64,000 bases of DNA from CAYTID01 sp964437735 (GCA_964437735.1 CAYTID010000001.1:23524-87523); one strand, 5' to 3'; positions 28,557 to 38,342 are shown, counted from the first letter of the stretch. A program made the numbers and translations. The notes: generated by a model not told the origin, from the sequence alone.

Positions 28557-29390
28557 CTATTTTAATGCATCTACAATTTTTGCAACTCGTTTCATTTCTT
28601 TAACATCGTGCACTCTTACAACATTTGCGCCCTTCATAATTGAAACAGCTATGGCAGCCGCAGTCCCCTCAAGCCTCTCATCCACCGGCAAATTAAGAAT
28701 ATTTCCGATAAAAGATTTCCGTGAAGGTCCGATTAGTACGGGATATTTCAGGTCCTTAAATTCATTTAATCTTTTTAAAATTTCGATGTTATGTTTTACA
28801 TTTTTTCCGAAACCAATACCCGGGTCTACAAATATTTTCTTGACTCCATAACGTTCAGCCTTATCAATGCTTTCCTGTAGAGAATGTTTTATTTCGTCGA
28901 TCAGATTCTCATATTCCGGATTATTTTGCATCGTTTTCGGATTGCCCTTCATATGCATTAACACGATCGCAGCATCATATTTTCCTGCAATTTCAGCTAT
29001 TCGTATGTCATTTCGCAAGCTGCTGATATCATTTATGATAGTTGCTCCTGATTCCAAGGCTTTTTCTGCAACCACCGACTTTGTTGTATCGATCGAAATA
29101 GGAATTTTTGTTAAAGAATTCAACTTCCTGACTACCGGAATTACTCTTTCCAACTCAACCTCGACAGGGACTGAATCGGAACCGGGCTTTGTCGACTCCC
29201 CGCCGATATCAATAAAATCAGCCCCCTCGTCGATCATCCGCAGTGCATGATCGACAGCTTTTTCAGTGGAAAAATATTCCCCTGCATCCGAAAACGAATC
29301 GGGTGTAACATTTAAAATACCCATTATATAAGTACGCTCTGTAAAATCGTACTCATGCGAATTAAATTTAAATAAATTTTCTTTTAACAC
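28557..29390 (-). CDS. folP: dihydropteroate synthase
   Basis: FolP condenses p-aminobenzoate with hydroxymethyl-dihydropterin pyrophosphate in folate synthesis. The 277-residue TIM barrel shows MGILNVTPDSFSDAG, GADFIDIGGESTKPG, INDISSL, VLMHMKGNPKTMQ, DPGIGFGK and IGPSRKSFIG, and ends with RVHDVKEMKR. The start is taken at GTG 29390. It begins the folP-cdaA-pcm-miaA operon just after the trxB terminator. Confidence 0.95.
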   Translation of the reverse strand: MLKENLFKFNSHEYDFTERTYIMGILNVTPDSFSDAGEYFSTEKAVDHALRMIDEGADFIDIGGESTKPGSDSVPVEVELERVIPVVRKLNSLTKIPISIDTTKSVVAEKALESGATIINDISSLRNDIRIAEIAGKYDAAIVLMHMKGNPKTMQNNPEYENLIDEIKHSLQESIDKAERYGVKKIFVDPGIGFGKNVKHNIEILKRLNEFKDLKYPVLIGPSRKSFIGNILNLPVDERLEGTAAAIAVSIMKGANVVRVHDVKEMKRVAKIVDALK

Positions 29391-29433
29391 ACTTTTCTCT
29401 TTTTGAATATATGAAAATTCTAACGGCAGTGCA

Positions 29434-29467
29434 ATAAAAAAAAACGGCTCTTAATTCAAAGCCGTTT
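29434..29467 (-). terminator. intrinsic terminator after trxB
   Basis: On the minus strand, an AAACGGCT/AGCCGTTT stem of 8 bp (29460-29467 with 29442-29449) and a ten-base loop are followed by an unbroken T-run. It separates the queG-trxB transcript from the folP operon. Confidence 0.85.
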
Positions 29468-29503
29468 GCAATTTATTAAAACATGAAATTCCAATATTCT
29501 TCA

Positions 29504-30448
29504 TTAGTGCAGACCTTCCAGATACCGCTCTGCATCGATAGCAGCTTGACATCCTGAACCAGCAGCAGTAATTGCCTGTCTGTAAACGGAATCTCCCACA
29601 TCACCTGCTGCAAATACACCTGGAATATTTGTAGCAGTTCCTTTTCCGACAAGTTTTACATAGCCCGACTCATACAAATCAATCTGACCTTTGAAGATAG
29701 AAGTATTCGGGACATGTCCGATTGCGATAAAAAGTCCTTCAGCTTTAATTTCAGACTTCTCACCGGTTCTTACATTCTTTATGCGTAATCCGGTCATCGA
29801 TTTTTTTTCTTTTTCCTCTTTTCCCAACACTTCATCAACTACACTATCCCAGATGAAAGATATTTTCGGATTAGTCATAGCTTTTTCCTGCATAATTTTA
29901 GAAGCTCTCAACTCATCTCTTCTGTGTATAACAATTACCTTTGAAGCGAATTTTGTTAAAAAGGTTGCTTCCTCTATCGCTGTATCCCCCCCCCCAACGA
30001 CGGTAACTTCTAAATTCTTAAAGAAGAATCCGTCGCAAGTTGCACATGCAGAAACTCCGTAACCGAAATATTTTTTTTCAGAATCAATATTCAGTAATCT
30101 GGCAGAAGCTCCGGTGGAAATAATAACTGCATCAGCAGTGAATAATTCATCGCCCGACCATAACTTAAAAGGTTTACTCGAAAAATCTACTTTTGTAATA
30201 TCTTTTGATATACAGTTTGTTCCAAACCTTTTTGCTTGTTTTTTGAATAACTCCATCATCTCGGGTCCCATTATTCCTTCCGGAAAACCGGGATAATTAT
30301 CAACTTCCGTTGTGATTGTCAACTGCCCGCCCGGCTGACTTCCTTCAAACAATGTCGGATTCAGGTTTGCCCTCGATGCATAAATTGCTGCCGTGTATCC
30401 AGCCGGACCTGAGCCGATTATTATTACTTTGCTGTGATTATTCTCCAT
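29504..30448 (-). CDS. trxB: thioredoxin reductase
   Basis: TrxB passes electrons from NADPH through FAD to thioredoxin. The 314-residue protein has the FAD motif IIGSGPAGYTAAIYASRA, the redox-active CxxC at Cys135-Cys138 (ACATCDG), the NADPH motif VVGGGDTAIEEATFL and the closing FAD motif VFAAGDVGDSVYRQAITAAGSGC. Its length is normal. It immediately follows queG and is closed by an intrinsic terminator. Confidence 0.95.
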   Translation of the reverse strand: MENNHSKVIIIGSGPAGYTAAIYASRANLNPTLFEGSQPGGQLTITTEVDNYPGFPEGIMGPEMMELFKKQAKRFGTNCISKDITKVDFSSKPFKLWSGDELFTADAVIISTGASARLLNIDSEKKYFGYGVSACATCDGFFFKNLEVTVVGGGDTAIEEATFLTKFASKVIVIHRRDELRASKIMQEKAMTNPKISFIWDSVVDEVLGKEEKEKKSMTGLRIKNVRTGEKSEIKAEGLFIAIGHVPNTSIFKGQIDLYESGYVKLVGKGTATNIPGVFAAGDVGDSVYRQAITAAGSGCQAAIDAERYLEGLH

Positions 30449-31378
30449 CTATTCTTCCTTGTTTTTTCTTGCGTTATCGAAATTATTTAAAAATTTTTTC
30501 AATTTTATCCTTTTAATTGGTGAACGATGAAACAGTCTATCAAATTCACTCATTTCATTCACATTGTTATCTATTAGATTCAGATTTTCCAATTTGGATT
30601 CAAATTCTTTAATTTTGGTAATTTTTGAGAATTTTTTATTCCATGGACAAACGTCCTGGCATTCATCGCAACCATATATCCACTCTCGGGTTTTATTTCC
30701 AATTATCGGATCAATGACATTTTTCTGTTCGATAGTTATGTAAGAAATACAAAGTCTTGAATCGAGTATATGCGGTGAAATTAATGCACCCGTCGGACAG
30801 GCTTCAATACATTTATTACACGTACCGCAGTAATTTTGATAAGGATCATCATATTCAAGTTCAACATTCAATAAGATGACACCAAGAAATAGCCATGATC
30901 CATATTCACGGTTCATTATCAGAGAATTTTTACCCACCCAACCAATACCAGCACGATTGGCAAACGCTTTTTCCATAATTGCTCCCGAGTCGACAAAATA
31001 TTTCCCATGAGTATCAGGAATAATTTGCTTTGTGTATTCCAATAATTCTTTAAGCTTGCCTCCGATTACGTTGTGGTAATCATCTCCCCAAGCATAACGC
31101 GAAATTTTACCCAACAGATGTTTGTTTGAATCGGAATTTCTCTGAAAATAATTTCCAGCCGCGATTAGGACAGATTTAGCATCAGGCATTATTTTAAAAG
31201 GATTTATTCGTTTTTCATAATTTTTTCGCAGCCACACCATATCTGCATGGAATCCATTCCCTAACCATTTTTTTAAATTTACCCCCTCTTCCTTTAGTTC
31301 TTCTGCCTTTGCAATTCCGATTTTTGTAAAACCTAAATCTATTCCCTTTTTCTTAATAGATTTTGTAATCAAAGACAT
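30449..31378 (-). CDS. queG: epoxyqueuosine reductase QueG
   Basis: QueG carries out the last step of queuosine synthesis, reducing epoxyqueuosine in tRNA with a cobalamin cofactor and two [4Fe-4S] clusters. The protein has the N-terminal DUF1730 region, the KNSLIMNREYGSWLFLG segment and two ferredoxin-like cysteine runs (CGTCNKCIEACPTGAL and CDECQDVCPWNKKF). It is 309 residues long and lacks the C-terminal HEAT repeats of the longer E. coli form. ATG 31378 is preferred to GTG 31381; it begins just after the stop of the MBL hydrolase. Confidence 0.93.
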   Translation of the reverse strand: MSLITKSIKKKGIDLGFTKIGIAKAEELKEEGVNLKKWLGNGFHADMVWLRKNYEKRINPFKIMPDAKSVLIAAGNYFQRNSDSNKHLLGKISRYAWGDDYHNVIGGKLKELLEYTKQIIPDTHGKYFVDSGAIMEKAFANRAGIGWVGKNSLIMNREYGSWLFLGVILLNVELEYDDPYQNYCGTCNKCIEACPTGALISPHILDSRLCISYITIEQKNVIDPIIGNKTREWIYGCDECQDVCPWNKKFSKITKIKEFESKLENLNLIDNNVNEMSEFDRLFHRSPIKRIKLKKFLNNFDNARKNKEE

Positions 31379-31381
31379 CAC

Positions 31382-32227
31382 TTAATCTAAACTTATCTTT
31401 TCGCTGAAAGAAAAACCCTTCTCGCCGGAGATGACGGTGCCAGCTTCGATTCCGGGATCGTGTTCAAAAAATAATATCCACTTTTCTTCATAAGCAGGTC
31501 CTAATATATTTTTTTTCTCTTCAAGAGTAACAAGAGGCCTGAGGTCGTAACCCATAATATATGGCAGCGGAATATGTGACGATGTCGGTATCAGATCACC
31601 ACTGTATAAAAATGTTTTCTTTCCGTCAGAAATTTTTGGCAACTGTTGAGAATTGGTGTGACCATTTACAATAACGAGTTCAATATTTGGAAATATTTCA
31701 AATTCTCCGTCTACAATCTCCAGAACACCGTGTTCTTTCAAAGGCAAAAAATCCTCAGCGATGAAACTTGCTTTATCCCTGTCGGTTGGGTTCAGCGCCA
31801 AATTCCAATGATCTTTCTGGACGTAATATTTCGCATTAGAAAAAGTCGGTTTTATAATTCCATTATCATTAAAAGTCGAACCACCTGCATGGTCAAAATG
31901 AAGGTGAGTTAAAATGACATCAGTAATTTCTTCAGGCTTTATATCGAGATCATTTAAAGAGGACTTAATATTAAAATGTCCGAAATCAATTTTATAGATT
32001 TCATTTATTTTTTTTGGAAACTTCTGAGTATTTCCGGTGTCAACTAATATTTTCCGGTCCGGTCCGATTATCAACAAACTTCTGGTAACCATTTGGATAC
32101 GATTCATTTCGTCGGGGGGATTTGTTTTCCGCCAAAACGTTTGAGGAACAACACCGAACATTGCTCCACCGTCGAGTGCAAATTGACTTGTTACTATTGG
32201 ATAGAGTTTGTATTGACCTATTTGCAT
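31382..32227 (-). CDS. MBL-fold metallo-hydrolase
   Basis: This 281-residue metallo-beta-lactamase-fold enzyme has the metal-binding HLHFDHAGG motif, a downstream VNGHTNSQQ histidine, the SGDLIP aspartate and a late FFEHDPGI histidine. The sequence resembles lactonase-like hydrolases, but the substrate is not evident. ATG 32227 is preferred to GTG 32239 because GTGAGA lies upstream at good spacing. It is followed with no gap by queG; a terminator lies between it and the upstream ferredoxin gene, so it needs its own promoter or read-through. Confidence 0.83.
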   Translation of the reverse strand: MQIGQYKLYPIVTSQFALDGGAMFGVVPQTFWRKTNPPDEMNRIQMVTRSLLIIGPDRKILVDTGNTQKFPKKINEIYKIDFGHFNIKSSLNDLDIKPEEITDVILTHLHFDHAGGSTFNDNGIIKPTFSNAKYYVQKDHWNLALNPTDRDKASFIAEDFLPLKEHGVLEIVDGEFEIFPNIELVIVNGHTNSQQLPKISDGKKTFLYSGDLIPTSSHIPLPYIMGYDLRPLVTLEEKKNILGPAYEEKWILFFEHDPGIEAGTVISGEKGFSFSEKISLD

Positions 32228-32243
32228 ATAAATTCTCACATAT

Positions 32244-32291
32244 ATAAAACAAAGGTCGGTTATTTTTAGTGACTAAAAATAATGCCGACCT
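32244..32291 (-). terminator. strong intrinsic terminator after ferredoxin gene
   Basis: On the minus strand, AGGTCGG and CCGACCT arms extend into TTATTTTTAG/CTAAAAATAA, giving about 17 paired bases with a short interior bulge and a three-base loop. The stem is followed by TTTGTTTTAT. It ends the short ferredoxin transcript. Confidence 0.85.
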
Positions 32292-32313
32292 GACTAAATA
32301 AAATATTAATTAA

Positions 32314-32655
32314 TTAAGCGCCTTTAAATCGGGACGGTGCCTCAGCAAGTGGCGGAAATTCTTTATCGGGGTGAATTGTTTTGGCTTTTGCGTACAATTG
32401 TTCTTCGGTTTCAGGATGGTTCGGATCAGGAACACAGCAATCAACCGGACAAACTGCAGCACATTGTTCCTTATCAAAATGTCCAACACATTCTGTGCAT
32501 TTTTCGGGAACTATATAATAAAAGTCGTTCGATAAAGCATCAACCATTTGTCCGTTTAATTCGTATTGTACACCGCCTGCGTAGATAGCAGTGTTGGGGC
32601 ATTCCGGCTCACAAGCACCACAATTGATGCACTCTTCAGTTATGAATGTTGCCAT
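32314..32655 (-). CDS. YfhL-type 2[4Fe-4S] ferredoxin
   Basis: A 113-residue ferredoxin with two cluster motifs: Cys9-x2-Cys12-x2-Cys15-x3-Cys19 (CINCGACEPEC) and Cys53-x2-Cys56-x8-Cys65-x3-Cys69. The longer spacing in the second motif is characteristic of YfhL/Alvin-type low-potential ferredoxins. The electron partner is unknown. A strong ribosome site (AAAGGAG) precedes ATG 32655. It has its own consensus promoter and terminator, making a compact monocistronic unit likely to be highly expressed. Confidence 0.92.
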   Translation of the reverse strand: MATFITEECINCGACEPECPNTAIYAGGVQYELNGQMVDALSNDFYYIVPEKCTECVGHFDKEQCAAVCPVDCCVPDPNHPETEEQLYAKAKTIHPDKEFPPLAEAPSRFKGA

Positions 32656-32731
32656 ATTAAGTATCTCCTTTAGATTAAGTTATTTTGAGTGAATTTTCGG
32701 TAATTACTGTATAATTTTATAATTCAATAAA

Positions 32732-32760
32732 ATTATAAGAAAAAGTTGTGTAAATATCAA
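32732..32760 (-). promoter_or_regulatory. sigma-70-like promoter of the ferredoxin gene
   Basis: On the minus strand, TTGATA (32760-32755) and TATAAT (32737-32732) are separated by exactly 17 bases. The start codon lies 77 bases downstream of the -10 box. This is the best consensus promoter seen in the window. Confidence 0.65.
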
Positions 32761-32776
32761 TGTTTTTTTGAAAAAA

Positions 32777-35700
32777 TTAGACAACGAAATATTTTGCACC
32801 AGGATGATGAACTATTATCGCAGAAGTAGATTGCTCCGGAACCATTTGAAATTCCTCAGTTAATTCGATTTCTATTCTCTCCGGATGGAGAAGCTCAAAA
32901 ATTTTTACCTGATCTTCTAAATCTGGGCATGCCGAATATCCAAAACTATATCTTGAACCTTGATATCCCTGCTTAAATAGTTTTTTTATGTCAGGAGCAT
33001 CTTTATAATAAATATTTAAATCTTTTCTAATTTTGGAATGCCACATTTCAGCCAATGCCTCTGTACTTTCAACGCTTAAGCCGTGATATAGCAAATATTT
33101 TTGATATTGGTCAGAATCCAATAAAGATTTTAGGTATTCTGTTGCCTTTTTTCCAACGGTTACGATCATGACTGCTAAAACATCAAATTTGTTTGAATTC
33201 TTAGCTACAAAATAATCTGATATGCAGAGATTGCGGTCTGAGGATTGACGAGGAAATGTAAACTGTATCCATTTCGATAGTTTCGCATTTTTGTTTGCAG
33301 TGACTTGGTTTAAGTCGTTATTTTTAAAAGACCAAACATCGTGTATCTCATTCAGGTTTTCAGGCTTATAAACGATTAAATTATTCCCTTCAGATTGGCA
33401 AGGAAAATATCCATAAATAACTTTCGGTTCAAGTAATTTTTCATTTTTAATTTCCGACTTTAAGTGTTCAAAAACAGGATAGATTTCACTTTCGATGTAT
33501 TTTTTATAATCCTCATTGCTCTTGTCGCCTTTATAAATCTGCCATTGACCTTTTATCAGTGCTGTTTCATTGATAAACTCAAAAACATCATCCAATTTAA
33601 TATTTTCAACTACTTTTGAGCCCCAAAAAGGCGGTTCAGGTATTTTGATATCGTCTTTGTGTATATTATCTGACTCAATTTTCTCTGTTATTATTTTATC
33701 TTTTTTCTTTGTTCGCTTTAAATTCCCTTTTGTAGTTTTTTTAATTTCACTCAGATTTTCCATAAACTTTAAACCGTCAAAAACATCACATGCATAAGAT
33801 ACCGGGCCGTTATAGACAGAAGATAGATCTTCTTCAACAAATCTTCGTGTTAAAGCTGCTCCGCCTAATACCACCGGAATGGTAATATTTCTTTCACTCA
33901 TTATTTCAAGGTTTTCTTTCATAATGGCGGTTGATTTTACTAACAGTCCGCTCATTCCTATAGCATCAGCAGTATTATCGATCGCGGATTGAATAATAGT
34001 TTCAACGGGGACTCTAATTCCAAGATTTATAACACGATAGCCATTATTACTTAAAATTATGTCAACAAGATTTTTACCGATGTCGTGAACATCACCTCTG
34101 ACAGTTGCCAGCACTAATATGCCTTTCTTGTCAATCGAAGTTTTTTCCATAAACTGTTCCAGGAATGTAACGGCAGATTTCATTACTTCAGCAGACCTGA
34201 GGACAAACGGAAGCTGCATTTTTCCCGCTCCAAACAGTTCGCCGACAGTTTTCATTCCCTCTAATAACATATTGTTAATGATATCTATGGGTTTATGCTG
34301 CTGTATAGCTGTTTTCAGATTCCCTTCTAAATATTTTTTATTCCCCTCGATAATGCAATATTTTAACATATCTTCAACTGATTTTAATTCAGTAATTAAT
34401 TCTTCTTCCTCCTGTCGGTCAATTTTTGCGAAATATTCAATAAATTCCTTTAAAGGATCGTTTCCTTTTGATTTATCATTAAATATTAATTTTCGACAAA
34501 TATCAAATTCTTCTTTTTTAATTTTATATAAGGGCAAAATCTTGGAAGCATGAACAATTGCCATATCAAGTCCATTTTCGATAGCATAATGAAGAAAAAT
34601 ACTGTTTAATACGATTCTTGATTCCGGTATTAATCCAAATGAAACATTACTAATCCCCAAACTGGTCTTAACATTAGGGAATTTCGCCTTAACAAGCTTT
34701 ATTGCATTAAGTGTCTCCACGCCTGAATTACGGAATTCGTCATCACCGGAACCAAGCGTAAAAGTCAACGTATCAAATATTAAGTTATCCTCAGAAATAC
34801 CATATTTTTCAACTACTAAGGAGTGTATACGTGAGGCGATTTCTAATTTTCGTTCTGCTGATTTTGCCATACCATTTTCATCTATCGTTAAAGCGATTAG
34901 AGCGCATCCAAATTTTTTACATAAATTCGCCCCGATAGATAATCTTTCTTCTCCATCCTCCAGATTGACTGAATTAATAATTGCCTTTCCTCCATATCTC
35001 TGTAACGCCGATTCAATGGCATTCAAATCAGTCGAATCAATCATTAACGGAGCAGTGATTTGAGTATTGAATCGATTGACAATTTCGTCCATATCCTCAA
35101 TTTCATTTCTACCCGTATATGCGACGCTTAAATCTAAGATATGTGCTCCCTCCTTAATTTGGGTTTCCCCTACTGCCACCATCCCGTCGAAATCATTCTT
35201 CAGCAATAGATCTTTGAATAATTTACTTCCGTTTGCATTTGTTCTTTCCCCTATTAAAATAGGGGCAGGTTCGATATGAAGCGGAACCGACTGATATAAA
35301 CTCGAAACACTCGGAATAAAATTAGATACTCGGCTAACAGGTGATCGCGAGCCAACCTCATCAACAAGTCGTTTTATATGGTCTGTTGTAGTTCCACAAC
35401 AACCCCCGATAATATTTACACCTAATTCTTCCACGAAATGGGATAAATGTTTAGCACAATCCTTCGGTGAGAGGTGGTAATGCGCAATACCACCAATATT
35501 TTCGGGCATACCGGCGTTCGGCATACAAAAGATTGGAAATGGACTGGCAGATTTCAAATACCTGAGATGGTCGGACATTTCAGCAGGTCCTGTGGCACAA
35601 TTTAAACCTAATGCATCAATTTCAAAAGATTGCAGAGTTGTTAATGCAGCAGAAATTTCCGTTCCTAGCAGCATTGTCCCGTTTTTTTCTATTGTTAATG

Positions 35701-36268
35701 AAACCACAACCGGTAATTTCTTTTTCGTATGTTTAAAATATTCGATTATTCCTGCTAATGCGGCTTTGGTTTGTAAAATATCCTGACAAGTTTCAATAAC
35801 GATTATATCGGCTCCTCCATCTGTCAGTCCTTGAGCTTGTAAATAAAAAGCTTTTTCCAGTTCGCGAAATGAAATATGTCCGAGTGAAGGAAGCTTCGTT
35901 GTAGGTCCGATTGAGCCTGCAACAAAACGCTGAAGACCGTTTGTAGAATAATCATCCGCTATTTTTTTTGCAATTTTAGCTGCTTGATAATTAATTTCGT
36001 ATGATTTATCTGCTAAGCCAAATTCCGATAATACAATCGGACTTGCTCCAAAGGTATTCGTTTCAATAACATCACAACCGGCTGATAAGAAATCCGAATG
36101 AATGGATTCAATCACAGAAGATTTTGAGATAACCAAATATTCATTGCATCCATTATATCTTTCCCCTCCGAAATCATCCGGATTAAGGTTACGAGCTTGG
36201 ATATTCGTCCCCATAGCGCCGTCAAAGACAATTATTTTTTCTTTTAATATTTCAACAAATTTTTTCAT
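32777..36268 (-). CDS. metH: cobalamin-dependent methionine synthase
   Basis: MetH transfers a methyl group from methyltetrahydrofolate via cobalamin to homocysteine. The 1163-residue protein has all four modules. The homocysteine domain carries zinc ligands Cys224 (GLNCATGP) and Cys290/Cys291 (GGCCGTTTDH). The pterin domain starts near 335 (LIGERTNANGS). The cobalamin domain has the base-off His728 in DVHDIGKN. The reactivation domain runs from about 900, with RYSFGYSACPDLEDQ and the terminal IIVHHPGAKYFVV. No cobalamin riboswitch is possible in the 22-base gap upstream; it follows the FabK-like gene in the same operon. Confidence 0.95.
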   Translation of the reverse strand: MKKFVEILKEKIIVFDGAMGTNIQARNLNPDDFGGERYNGCNEYLVISKSSVIESIHSDFLSAGCDVIETNTFGASPIVLSEFGLADKSYEINYQAAKIAKKIADDYSTNGLQRFVAGSIGPTTKLPSLGHISFRELEKAFYLQAQGLTDGGADIIVIETCQDILQTKAALAGIIEYFKHTKKKLPVVVSLTIEKNGTMLLGTEISAALTTLQSFEIDALGLNCATGPAEMSDHLRYLKSASPFPIFCMPNAGMPENIGGIAHYHLSPKDCAKHLSHFVEELGVNIIGGCCGTTTDHIKRLVDEVGSRSPVSRVSNFIPSVSSLYQSVPLHIEPAPILIGERTNANGSKLFKDLLLKNDFDGMVAVGETQIKEGAHILDLSVAYTGRNEIEDMDEIVNRFNTQITAPLMIDSTDLNAIESALQRYGGKAIINSVNLEDGEERLSIGANLCKKFGCALIALTIDENGMAKSAERKLEIASRIHSLVVEKYGISEDNLIFDTLTFTLGSGDDEFRNSGVETLNAIKLVKAKFPNVKTSLGISNVSFGLIPESRIVLNSIFLHYAIENGLDMAIVHASKILPLYKIKKEEFDICRKLIFNDKSKGNDPLKEFIEYFAKIDRQEEEELITELKSVEDMLKYCIIEGNKKYLEGNLKTAIQQHKPIDIINNMLLEGMKTVGELFGAGKMQLPFVLRSAEVMKSAVTFLEQFMEKTSIDKKGILVLATVRGDVHDIGKNLVDIILSNNGYRVINLGIRVPVETIIQSAIDNTADAIGMSGLLVKSTAIMKENLEIMSERNITIPVVLGGAALTRRFVEEDLSSVYNGPVSYACDVFDGLKFMENLSEIKKTTKGNLKRTKKKDKIITEKIESDNIHKDDIKIPEPPFWGSKVVENIKLDDVFEFINETALIKGQWQIYKGDKSNEDYKKYIESEIYPVFEHLKSEIKNEKLLEPKVIYGYFPCQSEGNNLIVYKPENLNEIHDVWSFKNNDLNQVTANKNAKLSKWIQFTFPRQSSDRNLCISDYFVAKNSNKFDVLAVMIVTVGKKATEYLKSLLDSDQYQKYLLYHGLSVESTEALAEMWHSKIRKDLNIYYKDAPDIKKLFKQGYQGSRYSFGYSACPDLEDQVKIFELLHPERIEIELTEEFQMVPEQSTSAIIVHHPGAKYFVV

Positions 36269-36290
36269 GTCTAAAATAACATATATCGAT

Positions 36291-37259
36291 TTAGTATAAA
36301 GTCTTTATTTTTTTTGTTATTTGATAAAATTCGCTTACTATATTCTCAACAATATCTTTCGCTGAAAGAATTTCTTTAATCATACCGGCGCATTGTCCGG
36401 CTTCGATCTCCCCCTCAATCAGGTCTCCATCAAAAATTGCCGCTTTTTCACGCCCTTTTCCGAGAAGATCTGTTAATTGCTCTTTCGTTGCTCCTTTTTT
36501 TTCAGCGTCAATGACTCTCATCGCGAAATCATTTTTAATTAGTCGAACAGGTGTTATTTTTTTCATCAACAAAATAGTACTTGTGTCATCAGCATTAATT
36601 ACAGAGCGTTTATAATTTTCACTGGCGGACGATTCATGTGATACGGCAAAACGTGTCCCGATTTGAACTGCTTCAGCCCCTAACATAAAAGCTGCTGCCA
36701 TTCCTCTTCCGTCAGCAATACCACCAGCGGCTATCACGGGAATTTTTACGGCATCGACAACCTGAGGAACAAGGACAAATGTTGTAATTTCATCCAAACC
36801 GTTGTGACCTCCGGCTTCAAATCCTTCGGCAACTACGGCATCGCAACCTGCACTTTCAGCTTTCAACGCATATTTAACAGATGGAACGACATGAACGACC
36901 AGACAACCGGCTTGTTTCAATTTACCTATAAACTTTCCCGGATGTCCTGCTGAAGTGAATATTATTTTAATCTTTTCATCAATTGCAACATTTATAAGAT
37001 CCTCAGCATCTCCCCTGAGTAACGGAATATTGACTCCAAAGGGTTTTGAAGTAGATGCCTTTACTTTATTAATATGTTCGCGGAGTAAATCAGGCTTCAT
37101 AGAACCGGCGCCGATCAACCCTAAACCACCCGCTTCCGAAACTGCGGAAGCCAGCTTCCATCCCGATACCCATACCATACCGGCTTGAATAATCGGATAC
37201 TGTATTTTAAATAAGTTTGTAATACGAGTTTCGATTGGAGAGAAAGGATTTTCGTTCAA
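36291..37259 (-). CDS. FabK/nitronate-monooxygenase-like FMN enzyme
   Basis: This 322-residue TIM-barrel flavoprotein belongs to the 2-nitropropane dioxygenase/FabK family. Motifs include PIIQAGMVWVSG, GVNIPLL, TSAGHPGKF, VVAEGFEAGGHNG, IPVIAAGGIADGRG and AEAVQIGTRFAVS. The last two phosphate-binding loops and the ESSASENYK region look like enoyl-ACP reductase II (FabK), but I cannot exclude nitronate monooxygenase. It starts at TTG 37259 with GGGAGG six bases upstream, directly after the redoxin-like gene. Its presence ahead of metH is probably transcriptional convenience. Confidence 0.82.
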   Translation of the reverse strand: MNENPFSPIETRITNLFKIQYPIIQAGMVWVSGWKLASAVSEAGGLGLIGAGSMKPDLLREHINKVKASTSKPFGVNIPLLRGDAEDLINVAIDEKIKIIFTSAGHPGKFIGKLKQAGCLVVHVVPSVKYALKAESAGCDAVVAEGFEAGGHNGLDEITTFVLVPQVVDAVKIPVIAAGGIADGRGMAAAFMLGAEAVQIGTRFAVSHESSASENYKRSVINADDTSTILLMKKITPVRLIKNDFAMRVIDAEKKGATKEQLTDLLGKGREKAAIFDGDLIEGEIEAGQCAGMIKEILSAKDIVENIVSEFYQITKKIKTLY

Positions 37260-37262
37260 TTA

Positions 37263-38279
37263 TTACCTCCCTGGTATCAATTCAGAAACGGGCGCCGATA
37301 CAAAAGAAATCGAATAGAAAGCAAACCCATTAGAATAAGAGTATATTTTTAAAATATGTTCACCGAACTCCCGGTTGTCTACGACGTTATATAAATTTGC
37401 TTCATTAATCACAACGTAACTTCTCCCTTCTTCATCGATACGAATATCTTTTCCGGCATTTTCGTGTGTCAGAAAATTATCATCCTGCATAACAAAGACC
37501 TGAAATTTTTTTTCCCCTTCAGGTTTTATTACAACATTAACTTCCTTAGCCTGATATCTGAGTTTTATGTTCCCTTCTTGGATTTCTTCGTTTTCCATTT
37601 TAATAAAATGCTGATTAATCAACCAATTACCACTAAGATAAACGCGTCCTTCAAGATAATATCCCGGATCGGTATAATTAAAAACAGATTGTGGAAAATA
37701 TCCCTCAGTATTTCCGATTGTACCACGCCTGAATCCCACCTGAATTTCGGGCGTTGCGCGGTGAATATGAACTCCGGATTTATCAATTTCGCGGATTGGT
37801 TCCATAAGTAAAGGTAATTCACCCCGCCCAATATCTGCGAGCATTGTTTGTATTGAGTTTTCAAATGCTTGGAAGGAACCTCCACCCTCATGTATAATTC
37901 TGATAAATCCTGCTTTGTCGATTAAAATTTTTGATGGGTGAATTCTGAGCTTGAAGTTGCTCCATATACGATGTTCATTATCCATTACGACTGGATATGC
38001 TATCGAGTTTTTCTGAATCGATTTTTGAACAAAAGCAGGATCAGCTGAAAATGGAAATTTAGGTGAGTGAACGCCTATAACAACGAATCCGTATTTTTCA
38101 TACCGCTTATGCCACTCCTTTACGTATGAAAGTCCATGGAGTGAATTATAATCTGTGCTGTCCCAAAAATCGAGTAAAATTATATGACCACCCAAAGCGG
38201 TGATTGGAATCGGTTCGGAATTAAACCAATAATCGCCGTAAATTTCAGGCACACGATATTTTTGCTCTAACATATCCAT
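37263..38279 (-). CDS. DipZ/TlpA-like thioredoxin-fold protein lacking the CXXC motif
   Basis: The first 150 residues match the redoxin domain of DipZ-like proteins: a beta strand HIILLDFW, then LSYVKEWHKRYEKYGFVVIGVHSPKF and YPVVMDNEHRIWSNF, the cis-Pro region HPSKILIDKAGFIR and a C-terminal beta domain (EVNVVIKPEGEKKFQV...). Where homologs have WTYSCINC, this protein reads FWDSTDYNSLHGL (38-50): both active-site cysteines are gone, and the whole 338-residue protein contains no obvious substitute. There is no signal peptide, so it seems cytoplasmic. It is the first gene of the fabK-like/metH operon. Redox activity is therefore doubtful; a binding role is possible. Confidence 0.8.
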   Translation of the reverse strand: MDMLEQKYRVPEIYGDYWFNSEPIPITALGGHIILLDFWDSTDYNSLHGLSYVKEWHKRYEKYGFVVIGVHSPKFPFSADPAFVQKSIQKNSIAYPVVMDNEHRIWSNFKLRIHPSKILIDKAGFIRIIHEGGGSFQAFENSIQTMLADIGRGELPLLMEPIREIDKSGVHIHRATPEIQVGFRRGTIGNTEGYFPQSVFNYTDPGYYLEGRVYLSGNWLINQHFIKMENEEIQEGNIKLRYQAKEVNVVIKPEGEKKFQVFVMQDDNFLTHENAGKDIRIDEEGRSYVVINEANLYNVVDNREFGEHILKIYSYSNGFAFYSISFVSAPVSELIPGR

Positions 38280-38342
38280 TACAATTAAAATATAGAAAAA
38301 TCGTTATGATTATGCAATGGGAGGATTGCGACTGCAAGTAAC

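Noticed and set aside
34119..34553. Plus-strand frame of 144 codons inside metH
   Set aside because: Serine/phenylalanine-rich antisense translation of a clear metH.
36269..36290. Possible cobalamin riboswitch ahead of metH
   Set aside because: Only 22 bases separate metH from the gene before it, too short for the element.
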